Shown: positions 1-6,408 of the stretch, in pieces
How the letters are laid out: every line of letters begins with the position of its first letter
How positions within the stretch are numbered: the first letter of the stretch is position 1
Assembly (NCBI GenBank): GCA_001828645.1
Contig: MHZD01000191.1
Location: 1-10,281 of the forward strand
Direction of reading: 5' to 3'
Source of the DNA: Planctomycetes bacterium RIFOXYC2_FULL_41_27
Lineage (GTDB): Bacteria; Planctomycetota; Brocadiia; Brocadiales; Brocadiaceae
DNA length: 10,281 nucleotides
Made by a program: the position numbers and the translations under genes
Notes under the pieces: model-generated
Seen by the model: the letters and a program-made list of their open reading frames with translations, nothing else
The model's database searches: none
What the model was told of the DNA's origin: nothing

Positions 1-1
1 C

Positions 2-802
2 GAAATGAGCCATCATGAAGTAGCTCCGGGGCAGCATGAAATTGACTTTAAATATGCAGAGGCATTGAAAACGGCTGAGAACGCCCTGACTTTTAAACAG
101 GTAGTAAAATCCATTGCGCATAAACACGATTTATATGGTACCTTTATGCCGAAACCCATCTTTGGCGTATGTGGCAGCGGGATGCATTGCCATCAAAGTT
201 TTTTTGATATCACCACGCGAAAGAATATCTTCTTCGATGAAAAGGATGAATATAAGCTCAGTAAGACAGCACGACAATTCATTGCAGGCCAACTGCAACA
301 TGTACGGGCTATGAGCGCCATTTTATCTCCAACGGTAAATTCCTATAAGAGACTAGTACCTGGATATGAGGCGCCGGTATATATCTGCTGGGGGCAAAAA
401 AATCGCTCCGCCCTAATACGAATTCCACGATATTCTCCGGGAAGAGAACAGGCAACGAGGGCAGAGTTGAGATGTCCAGACCCCAGCAATAATCCATACC
501 TCGCCCTTGCAGTCATGCTGGAAGCAGGGCTTGATGGTGTTCGAAGAGGCCTCACGCCTCCTAATCCTGTAGAAGAAAATGTCTATGAGTTTAATAAGGA
601 TGAATTAGCATACCGAAATATCGCGACCCTCCCAGGCTCTTTGAATGAGGCACTTGAGGAATTAAAGAAAAACAAGCTGATGGAGACGACATTAGGTTCT
701 CATACTTACCAGGTGTACATACATTCAAAGATGGCTGAATGGGATGAATACAGGATACAGGTAACAGAATGGGAACATAAAAAATATTTCGAGACGACAT
801 AA
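2..802 (+). CDS. glnA: Glutamine synthetase type I, C-terminal part (5' end outside window)
   Basis: Glutamine synthetase makes glutamine from glutamate, ammonium and ATP in the cytoplasm. The frame is open to the left edge (a GAA codon precedes the ATG at 5), and that ATG falls inside the conserved SHHEVAPGQHEID block, so it is not the true start. About 266 residues are visible, against roughly 440 for the family. Motifs in order: SHHEVAPGQHE, FMPKPIFG, GSGMHCH (nt 173-193, metal/ATP site), VPGYEAPV (flap glutamate), NRSALIRIP and RAELRCPDPSNNPYLA. The C-terminus ends normally (WDEYR, WEHKKYF). The GSI-beta adenylylation motif (NLYDLP type) is absent; the equivalent stretch reads ENVYEFNKDEL, as in GSI-alpha. 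The gene lies upstream of amt-glnK on the same strand but is separated from them by other genes. Family assignment is very secure. Confidence 0.95.
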   Translation, partial: EMSHHEVAPGQHEIDFKYAEALKTAENALTFKQVVKSIAHKHDLYGTFMPKPIFGVCGSGMHCHQSFFDITTRKNIFFDEKDEYKLSKTARQFIAGQLQHVRAMSAILSPTVNSYKRLVPGYEAPVYICWGQKNRSALIRIPRYSPGREQATRAELRCPDPSNNPYLALAVMLEAGLDGVRRGLTPPNPVEENVYEFNKDELAYRNIATLPGSLNEALEELKKNKLMETTLGSHTYQVYIHSKMAEWDEYRIQVTEWEHKKYFETT

Positions 803-880
803 CCAAATTAAACGGGAAATATATATTAAAGTTTCTTGATTAATACCGTAGAGTAGGCCGTTACGCAACCGGAGGAATGA

Positions 881-1363
881 TTGTTATTTTTAATTGATGA
901 AAAGGCAACTCGCATAACAGTATAGATTGTCATGAAAGTAAATGGCGCCACGAATAAAAATCTTGTATACAAAAGAAATTGGGACGCTTTTTATGCAATT
1001 CTGGACGATATTGATGTGATCCGGAATATATTTGTCAACGAAGAAGTGCACATTGCAAGAGAGTTAATAATAGATGCAAAAGATGTCCATCTTGCGACAA
1101 TATCTGTAGGATGAGAAGAATTGAACTGCATGCTGATTCCATTACCGAAACGAACGCAGGATATTCTATATTTATCAGAAAAATATCAGCCCATCGATAC
1201 GATAAAACAGGCATACCACAGATGGCAAGAAAAGATACAAAAAAATCTTCAAAATTATTATGGACCAGAATGGGAAACGGGGCTTAAAAATGCCATAGAA
1301 ATGGAGGAAAAAGATGTTAGTAAAAGACGTGATGAAGACGCAACTGGTAACCTTAAACGCTGA
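881..1363 (+). pseudogene. Unrecognised reading frame interrupted by two stops
   Basis: One frame runs from a TTG at 881, preceded by GGAGGA at 871-876, to the stop at 1361-1363. It is broken only by TAG at 923-925 and TGA at 1112-1114. The three pieces are about 14, 60 and 80 codons (881-925, 932-1114, 1121-1363). The middle piece (starting MKVNGATNKN) has no visible ribosome site of its own, and the third could only start at a TTG or at an internal ATG. The composition is protein-like, with charged amphipathic stretches such as HRWQEKIQKNLQNYYGPEW. The last 50 bases overlap the start of the CBS-domain gene in another frame. I recognise no family. It may be a decayed gene of about 160 codons, or small separate ORFs, or partly chance. 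Confidence 0.35.
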
Positions 1364-1730
1364 TTCGAAACTCGGTTTCGCCAATGATATTATGTATTTG
1401 GGGAGGATACGGCATTTGCCCGTTGTGAAAGATGATACTGTTGTAGGCATATTAACGCAAAGAGACCTCTATCGTGCATCACTAACTTCCATCCTTACAA
1501 ACTGGAAGGAAAACAAGGAATTCCTCGATTCCATTAAGGTTTCAGAGGTAATGACGAAAAATGTAATTACCGTTACACCAGATGCAACGATTGAGGAAGC
1601 TGCCCAAATTATGATTGATAAGAAGGTGGGTGGACTGCCTGTGGTAAAAGAAAAAAATAAGTTGGTTGGTTTGATTACCGAGACGGATGTATTACAATGT
1701 TTTGTGGATAACAGTAGAAAGAAGACCTGA
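1314..1730 (+). CDS. Two-CBS-domain protein
   Basis: This 138-residue soluble protein consists almost entirely of a tandem CBS pair (Bateman module). CBS1 covers about residues 1-56 and CBS2 about 76-132. Each begins with a VxxVM-type segment (VKDVM, VSEVM) and ends in the ribose/phosphate-contacting pattern G-h-h-T-x-x-D (GILTQRD 45-51, GLITETD 119-125). Such pairs usually bind adenine nucleotides and act as energy sensors; the ligand here cannot be read from sequence. A good ribosome site (GGAGG at 1303-1307) precedes the ATG at 1314, which overlaps the end of the preceding interrupted frame. No enzymatic domain is attached, so it probably acts on a partner protein. Its position downstream of glnA suggests a link to nitrogen or energy status, but that is only inference. 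Confidence 0.9.
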   Translation: MLVKDVMKTQLVTLNADSKLGFANDIMYLGRIRHLPVVKDDTVVGILTQRDLYRASLTSILTNWKENKEFLDSIKVSEVMTKNVITVTPDATIEEAAQIMIDKKVGGLPVVKEKNKLVGLITETDVLQCFVDNSRKKT

Positions 1731-1743
1731 TGTTTTACGAAAA

Positions 1744-1903
1744 GTAACAGTTCAGCACACCGCAGAGAACACCGAGACTTCGTCGTGAGCTCAGTCGAAC
1801 GATCGCAGAGATCGTTAGAGGATAAACAAAAACATTATTCGGATTTTTCCCTTTTCATTTGTTTTCTTCCCGTGTTCTCCGTGTCCTGGTGAACTATTAT
1901 TAC
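1744..1903. repeat. 160-bp repeat with inverted ends and a 28-bp core
   Basis: The left end reads GTAACAGTTCA (1744-1754). The right end, on the opposite strand, reads GTAATAATAGTTCACC (1888-1903): the same motif with a 3-base insertion. Inside the ends the match continues loosely (CGCAGAGAACACCGAG near 1761-1776 against the complement of CGTGTTCTCCGTGTCC near 1871-1886). The interior holds the 28-bp core at 1776-1803 and an adjoining hairpin, AACGATC/GATCGTT (1798-1804, 1810-1816). It begins 13 bases after the CBS-gene stop, has no coding capacity, and resembles a non-autonomous mobile repeat. A related element lies at 10141-10279. Confidence 0.6.
1776..1803 (+). repeat. 28-bp core repeat, copy 1
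   Basis: Begins GACTTCGTCGTGAGCTCAGT. It is identical over 28 bases to the reverse complement of 10172-10199. A perfect 28-base match within 10 kb is far beyond chance, so both copies come from the same dispersed sequence. Confidence 0.9.
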
Positions 1904-1918
1904 GAAAAGGAGTGTCTC

Positions 1919-2143
1919 ATGTGTGATGTTGGCGGTCATATAAGCAGCGACATGATTACGTGGCAATGCGCATGTTGTGGCGCAGAAATAAAGGATTCGG
2001 ACAGTACAACCGAAGGACTTTGAGATATTGGGATATGTGTATCGTGTCGCAATGCCCCGGAGAATTGGAGGGAATTTGTTAAAGAAGAATGGGAAGAAGG
2101 CATTTGTGTAGATAGCATATCACCATGTGGTCTCAAGCGGTAA
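1919..2143 (+). pseudogene. Small zinc-ribbon protein frame with internal TGA
   Basis: An ATG at 1919 with ribosome site AAAAGGAG (1905-1912) opens a 75-codon frame (74 residues counting the internal stop). It is interrupted only by TGA at 2021-2023 (codon 35) and ends at TAA 2141-2143. It has a zinc-ribbon pattern: CACC at 17-20 and CVSC at 40-43, i.e. CxxC-x19-CxxC, followed by an acidic tail (NWREFVKEEWEEG) and two more cysteines. That the second CxxC lies beyond the stop argues that the full frame was once translated. Nonsense decay is the simplest reading; one base change of the TGA would give Trp, Cys or Arg. Its 3' end runs into the transposase relic. The function of the intact protein is unknown. 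Confidence 0.5.
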
Positions 2144-2540
2144 TGCCTGTTATTAAGAAGCATGCACCCGGTGATGTGTTAGACATGAGACGGGGATTTG
2201 ATGAGAATGGTCTGTACGGGAATTTAGCATGGCTGGCGGAGAATCAGGGAAAGATAGAGCAGAAGCTTTTTGAATCAAGACGGGGAGAAAAAAAGCCGAA
2301 GTTGTTTTGTATGATCTGTCTGCGTACAACGCACAGGCAGGTGCGTTTGTGGTAATGTTCGCATACATGATTATCCGAAGAATTCGCAAGGCATGGGAGG
2401 ATTTTGACCTGGCGGTGGAAGGCGGCGTCAAGCAACTGGCAACCGTTTATTCAATGGAAGTGAAGGTGAAAGGTCAAAACGCACGGTGTCTGAAGATTCC
2501 ACGACCACGAAAACAATCTCGCAAATTATTGTTGGTTTAA
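2125..2540 (+). pseudogene. IS1634-like transposase relic, internally deleted and frameshifted
   Basis: Two pieces of one transposase lie end to end. The first, in the frame of 2125, has HAPGDVLDMRRGFDENGLYGNL, NQGKIEQKLF and RRGEKKPKLF, resembling the region just before the first catalytic block (LFLYDVTSSY-type) of IS1634-like DDE transposases. The second, in the +2 frame, begins near LYDL (2307) and continues directly with AGAFVVMFAYMIIRRIRKAW, DFDLAVEGGVKQL and SMEVKVKGQ, the usual C-terminal end. The frame change falls in GTTGTTTTGTATGAT (2301-2315), which fits loss of one T. The whole catalytic centre between these parts is missing, as are the N-terminus and last residues. It cannot encode an active enzyme. 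Family name is from memory of the pattern. Confidence 0.7.
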
Positions 2541-2845
2541 ATCAACCATCTACTACTTCAGGCAAATATTATGCAAAATATTGTAGATTAATTTAAAATA
2601 AATCATAATATTCTTAAATCCAATATCTTATAAAAATATTAGTAATTTGTTTATTCTCTAGGCACATGTTATGCTCAACGTTAACTAAATGTTAAATAAA
2701 TGTTTATGTGTTCTACGTTTATCTCTTTCGTTAGTCAGGATAATCATCCGTGTTTCATTTACAAAACATGAAACTATTTTATCCATTCAAACGAATGATG
2801 GAATTTCTGAATGTTCTATTTGGAATATGAAAGAAGAGCCATTAT
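2541..2845. other. AT-rich spacer upstream of the cytochrome gene
   Basis: No gene is seen in this 305-base, strongly AT-rich stretch. It contains a small inverted repeat GTTTCAT/ATGAAAC (2752-2758, 2768-2774) and a CATTC-AAAC-GAATG hairpin near 2788. A weak candidate promoter (TTGTTT 2647-2652, 17-base spacer, TATGCT 2670-2675 with an extended TG) would give a leader of about 160 bases. No IS end can be placed here. Confidence 0.4.
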
Positions 2846-3790
2846 ATGTTTAACTATAGATTCTATTTTTGTGTTCTGGTGGCGGTTTTTTTAAATGTGA
2901 TCTTATCTTTTCCTGTAATTTCTCAGAACTATATCATCAATGGAATACTAGACAAAAAGGGCCAAGAGGTAGACATTAAAGATAGCATTGTACGCAGTAA
3001 ATCTTTAATTATTAAAGATAAACGGGTTTATATCCAATTAATCCTTGACGAAGGCGCAAGGAACATTACAAATCATAAGCGATACAAGGAAATAACGTAT
3101 TTACTACCGAAGGAGGTAACTTATGATGAAGTTATTAAATGTATTTATTATTACAAGGATAACGCTGAGATCGAGGTAGGAAGGGTAAAAAGTTTTTTTG
3201 GCTTTATGCCCTATATTGGATTGGCCGAGGGCGCAACGATTGTGAGTTCTCCTACAGATGCAAAGTTAGTGATTTCGTTAAATAGAGATAATCAGGGGAT
3301 TCCAAAATCAGTGATACATTCCGAAGAAGGTATGGAAATCACCTTGAGCAAGAAGTGTGGTCAGTGTCACATATTGGAATACATATTTTCCCATAAAAAA
3401 TGGGTTGAAGAAGACATCCTGCATGCATTTAACAGGATGCAGATGGAAAAGGAAGAAAGATTTACAGTGGATGAACAAAAGGTAATTGATTTATTTAAAA
3501 AATACCAGAAAGGCGAAATAGATAAGGAGAAGCTTGCTGAGTTCAAGTCATTAAAACAGATTGGAGAAAAAGATGTAGCCAATATTGCGGAAAATGTTTA
3601 CATGAACAATTGCGTGCCCTGTCATAATCCGGCAAAGATAACAGATGTTTCCTTGCTGTACTCAAAACGGAGGTGCAAGAGTATTGTTGACCGGATGAAA
3701 GAAAAGGAGCCGTCCCTCTTTCTACAAAAAGACATGGATAGACTGGCTAGTTATTTGTGGGAGATAAAGCTCAGACCATGTGAGAATTGA
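2846..3790 (+). CDS. Exported dihaem c-type cytochrome, unknown role
   Basis: The 314-residue product starts with a short basic region and a hydrophobic core (about residues 7-24, FYFCVLVAVFLNVILSF), a signal peptide or N-terminal anchor, so it acts outside the cytoplasmic membrane. Two covalent haem motifs are present: CGQCH at 171-175 and CVPCH at 256-260. After each comes a similar helical segment with a possible distal methionine (AFNRMQM; IVDRMKEKEP) and, after the second, a typical cytochrome end (DRLASYLWEI). A charged linker (about 200-240) joins the two haem parts. Residues 28-165 match no family I know. The start at 2846 is chosen because the signal peptide begins there; the ribosome site (AGAAGAG, 2831-2837) is modest. 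It stands alone upstream of amt on the same strand. Electron carrier is inferred from the motifs; the partner is unknown. Confidence 0.88.
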   Translation: MFNYRFYFCVLVAVFLNVILSFPVISQNYIINGILDKKGQEVDIKDSIVRSKSLIIKDKRVYIQLILDEGARNITNHKRYKEITYLLPKEVTYDEVIKCIYYYKDNAEIEVGRVKSFFGFMPYIGLAEGATIVSSPTDAKLVISLNRDNQGIPKSVIHSEEGMEITLSKKCGQCHILEYIFSHKKWVEEDILHAFNRMQMEKEERFTVDEQKVIDLFKKYQKGEIDKEKLAEFKSLKQIGEKDVANIAENVYMNNCVPCHNPAKITDVSLLYSKRRCKSIVDRMKEKEPSLFLQKDMDRLASYLWEIKLRPCEN

Positions 3791-3865
3791 CTGTAGTTAT
3801 CAGCTCAACATCTTAAAAGACTTTTGAGAGAATGCTTAATTTACCTCATGGAAAAATTTTAAGAG

Positions 3866-3887
3866 AGGAGGTGATTGAATGATATAG
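3866..3887 (+). promoter_or_regulatory. Consensus ribosome site followed by a two-codon ORF, upstream of amt
   Basis: AGGAGGTGA (3866-3874) is a near-perfect Shine-Dalgarno sequence, placed 7 bases before ATG-ATA-TAG (3879-3887). Translation starting here would stop after two residues, about 110 bases before amt. Another frame gives a short protein-like tail (VYEFVVPFSEGQSV) ending in TAATG at 3929-3933. This may be a regulatory start-stop element or a relic of a lost gene; sequence alone cannot decide. The rest of 3791-3996 shows no gene. Confidence 0.3.
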
Positions 3888-3996
3888 TTTATGAATTTGT
3901 TGTTCCATTTAGTGAAGGGCAGTCTGTTTAATGGCATTATGTGTGCAATTTTGTGGCGAAAAGCAGTTAATTTATAATTTTAAAAAGGAGAGGGAA

Positions 3997-5334
3997 ATGA
4001 GAAAAGAAGCCTTTGTAGGCATGTCATCGGTTTTCGCTCTATCGATGATAGCGCTATTTGCTTCAAATGCTATGGCAGGTGATGCGCCAACGATTGATAC
4101 GGGAGATAACGCATGGTTGCTTGCATCATCAGCCCTGGTTTTAATCATGACGCCTGGTCTTGGCCTGTTTTATGGCGGTATGGTAAGGACAAAGAACATG
4201 GTGAACACATTGTGGATGAGTTTTATTGTTATTTGTATTATAAGTGTGCAATGGGTGCTCTGGGGTTATAGTTTATCCTTTGCGCCCGGTGGCTGGTTTA
4301 TTGGCGGTCTTCAATGGTGTGGGTTAGGAGCGGGTGCAGTTGGGCAGGCGCCGAGTGACCTTTACGCAACAACGGTACCCCATTTATCTTTTATGATATT
4401 CCAATGCATGTTTGCCGTTATTACCCCTGCACTGATGACGGGCGCCTTTGCGGAACGGTTTAAATTCAGCGCATGGTTACTCCTTATCCCTTTGTGGGCT
4501 AGCGCTGTTTATGCGCCGCTGGCGCACTGGGTATGGGCTTCGGATGGCTGGTTGTATAAATTCGGCGCATTGGATTTCGCAGGTGGAACAGTAGTTCACA
4601 TCTGTTCTGCAGCTTCAGCCTTTGCTTTGATTTTGTTTGTAGGAAAACGGAAAGGTTATCCGGCAGAAGTAAAGCCTCCTCATAATTTACCTTTCATGAT
4701 GTTAGGTACTGCTTTATTGTGGTTTGGCTGGTTCGGTTTCAATGCTGGTAGCGCAGTAGCAGCGAGCGGACTTGCCGCAAGCGCCTTTGTAGTTACCAAT
4801 ACAGCCACAGCTGCGGCTGGATTCACATGGTCTGTCCTTGAATGGATACACCATAAGAAACCGACCATACTCGGCGCTTGTTCAGGCGCCGTAGCGGGTC
4901 TGGTTGCCATTACGCCAGCATCTGGTTTTGTAGGACCTATGGCATCAATTGCAATAGGTGTGGGAGCTGGTCTGGCTTGCTTCTATGGTACAACAAAGAT
5001 GAAAAAGGCTTGTGGCTACGATGATGCGCTGGACGTCATCGGAATTCATGGAGTAGGCGGAACCTGGGGCGCATGGGCAACTGGTATCTTTTGTACAACT
5101 GCGGTAAACCCGGCCGGTTTTGATGGCGCTATCTATGGGAATATTGCCCAGATGGGAAAACAATGGATAGGCATACTTGCCACATGGTTTTATTGCTTCG
5201 GTGTTACATCGCTCTTAGCCTGGTTTGTAAATGCAGTTGTTGGTTTAAGACCAAGCGAAGGCGAGGAAATCAGCGGTATGGATATTTCCCAGCACAAGGA
5301 AATTGCTTATCATTACGAGTCAGAACAGGCTTAA
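3997..5334 (+). CDS. amt: Ammonium transporter, Amt family
   Basis: Amt forms trimers in the cytoplasmic membrane that conduct ammonium. The ATG at 3997 is preceded by AAGGAGAGGG (3985-3994) and gives 445 residues with a signal peptide (MRKEAFVG..., cleavage likely after AMA, residue 27), as in proteobacterial AmtB. The upstream ATG at 3931 is in frame but has no ribosome site and would bury the signal. Conserved blocks: TPGLGLFYGGMVRTKN (52-67), FAVITPALMTGAFAER (139-154), DFAGGTVVH (193-201), LWFGWFGFNAGS (241-252) and DVIGIHGVGGTWGA (346-359). H201 and H351 are the twin pore histidines and D193 the conserved structural aspartate. About eleven membrane helices are expected. The soluble tail (419-445) is the usual PII contact. 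The next gene encodes PII, the regular Amt partner. Confidence 0.96.
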   Translation: MRKEAFVGMSSVFALSMIALFASNAMAGDAPTIDTGDNAWLLASSALVLIMTPGLGLFYGGMVRTKNMVNTLWMSFIVICIISVQWVLWGYSLSFAPGGWFIGGLQWCGLGAGAVGQAPSDLYATTVPHLSFMIFQCMFAVITPALMTGAFAERFKFSAWLLLIPLWASAVYAPLAHWVWASDGWLYKFGALDFAGGTVVHICSAASAFALILFVGKRKGYPAEVKPPHNLPFMMLGTALLWFGWFGFNAGSAVAASGLAASAFVVTNTATAAAGFTWSVLEWIHHKKPTILGACSGAVAGLVAITPASGFVGPMASIAIGVGAGLACFYGTTKMKKACGYDDALDVIGIHGVGGTWGAWATGIFCTTAVNPAGFDGAIYGNIAQMGKQWIGILATWFYCFGVTSLLAWFVNAVVGLRPSEGEEISGMDISQHKEIAYHYESEQA

Positions 5335-5358
5335 ATTGAATATTGTAAGATACCCGAT

Positions 5359-5402
5359 AAAATGCCTTCCTTAATCCTTTTAAATAGGTAAAGGGGCATT
5401 TT
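5359..5402 (+). terminator. Hairpin between amt and glnK
   Basis: AAAATGCC (5359-5366) pairs with GGCATTTT (5395-5402), and a further CCTT/AAGG (5369-5372, 5391-5394) can pair across a two-base bulge. The right arm ends in TTTT. It lies 9 bases before the glnK ribosome site, so it could be an attenuator lowering glnK relative to amt, or an RNA-stability hairpin. The stem is AT-rich and the loop long, so full termination is doubtful. Confidence 0.45.
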
Positions 5403-5423
5403 CATTATGAAGGAGGTTTGTAA

Positions 5424-5762
<339 letters not shown>

Positions 5763-5796
5763 TATTTAACGATTAGGATTTTTTTATTTGGTAGTA

Positions 5797-5837
5797 AAGG
5801 GCGTTGAGCTTGTATGGCTCAACGCCCTTCTTTTTTT
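5797..5837 (+). terminator. Rho-independent terminator after glnK
   Basis: A perfect 13-bp stem, AAGGGCGTTGAGC (5797-5809) with GCTCAACGCCCTT (5817-5829), encloses a 7-base loop and is followed by C and seven T (5831-5837). It begins 34 bases after the glnK stop and ends the amt-glnK transcript. Confidence 0.95.
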
Positions 5838-5850
5838 GTAATAGTTCACC
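5838..5850 (+). repeat. Isolated copy of the repeat-end motif GTAAYAGTTCACC
   Basis: GTAATAGTTCACC directly follows the T run of the glnK terminator. The same motif forms the ends of the elements at 1744-1903 and 10141-10279. No matching inverted end is evident nearby, so this may be a remnant or a solo end. Confidence 0.4.
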
Positions 5851-5865
5851 GGAGGAAAAAGATTT

Positions 5866-5891
5866 GACAAGATAACAGGATAGACATGATA
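5866..5891 (+). repeat. Left arm of inverted repeat flanking the GxxExxY gene
   Basis: This 26-base stretch (GACAAGATAACAGGATAGAC...) matches the reverse complement of 6337-6363 at 23 of 27 aligned columns, with one gap. The two arms enclose the broken GxxExxY gene. Confidence 0.6.
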
Positions 5892-5938
5892 TAAATCCAG
5901 TTAATCAAAACTATTTATCACAACCTGGAGGAGGTTAT

Positions 5939-6314
5939 ATGGAATACAAAAACGTGACTGAGACAATTATCGGCTGTGCTTATCGTGTTTATAATAAAAT
6001 GGGGTTTGGTTTTCTCGAAAGTGTATATGAAAAATGCTTACCCCCGAATGAATCTATCGGGGGCAGGCATGGATGCAGAGGCACAAAAACCTATCACAGT
6101 TTACTATGATGGTGAAATTGTAGGAGAGTTTGTAGCTGATATTATCGTTAATGATACAATTATTTTAGAACTAAAATCAGTTAGACGAGTTGTCAAAGCG
6201 CATGAAGTACAACTGGTTAATTACCTTGTTGCTACGGAAAAACCTATAGGACTTATTCTTAACTTTGGGGAAAGCAAAGTTGAGGTTAAACGAAAGGTCA
6301 AGGATTTAAAGTAA
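5939..6314 (+). pseudogene. GxxExxY protein gene, frameshifted at a palindrome
   Basis: GxxExxY proteins are about 125-residue members of a PD-(D/E)xK-like fold group with no firmly established function. The ATG at 5939 follows a strong GGAGGAGG (5927-5934). The first frame gives MEYKNVTETIIGCAYRVYNK, then the name-giving motif GFLESVY (24-30) and EKC, then diverges and stops at 6107-6109 (56 residues). The rest of the family continues in the +2 frame from GMDAEAQKPITVYYDGE near 6066 through EFVADIIV and ILELKSV (nuclease-like D...ExK) to the stop at 6312-6314. The break lies exactly at a CCCCCGA palindrome. Between the conserved Cys and Gly codons there are 28 bases where about 24 are expected, a net +1 shift. 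Reinitiation at ATG 6069 is conceivable but has no clear ribosome site. Confidence 0.8.
6041..6063. repeat. Palindrome inside the GxxExxY gene
   Basis: CCCCCGA (6041-6047) and TCGGGGG (6057-6063) form a perfect 7-bp GC-rich stem around a 9-base loop (ATGAATCTA). Its base composition is unlike the surrounding AT-rich gene and it sits where the reading frame breaks, which suggests an inserted short repeat. Confidence 0.75.
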
Positions 6315-6336
6315 AAGATATACAGGATGAAAAAAT

Positions 6337-6363
6337 TATCATGTAAATCCTGTTCATCCTGTC
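6337..6363 (-). repeat. Right arm of inverted repeat flanking the GxxExxY gene; nested hairpins
   Basis: Reverse-complement partner of 5866-5891. It also takes part in two mutually exclusive local hairpins: AGGATTTA (6301-6308) with TAAATCCT (6344-6351), and ACAGGATGA (6322-6330) with TCATCCTGT (6354-6362). Confidence 0.55.
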
Positions 6364-6408
6364 TAAGATAGCTGAACTAGTACCTTTTTTATAATTTTGT
6401 AATTTTCT

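Noticed and set aside
1175..1450. 91-codon minus-strand ORF opposite the CBS gene start
   Set aside because: It is a shadow of the coding frames on the plus strand and has no ribosome site or recognisable motif. The same holds for the minus-strand ORFs inside amt and polX.
2021..2023. Selenocysteine at the in-frame TGA of the zinc-ribbon frame
   Set aside because: I could not find a convincing bacterial SECIS hairpin just downstream, and the neighbourhood is full of decayed genes; kept only as a point to test.
2647..2675. Promoter for the cytochrome gene
   Set aside because: TTGTTT-17-TATGCT matches the consensus weakly, and such matches are expected by chance in DNA this AT-rich.
3891..3977. 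28-residue ORF MNLLFHLVKGSLFNG... before amt
   Set aside because: It has no ribosome site at usable spacing and overlaps other short frames; nothing supports translation.
3950..3978. Promoter TTGTGG-16-TATAAT before amt
   Set aside because: Transcription would start at about 3985, on the ribosome site itself, and the -35 box is poor. No sigma-54 site with GG/GC at the right spacing was found either.
3931..3996. In-frame N-terminal extension of Amt from the ATG at 3931
   Set aside because: It has no ribosome site and would place 22 polar residues before the signal peptide, while ATG 3997 has AAGGAGAGGG at good spacing.
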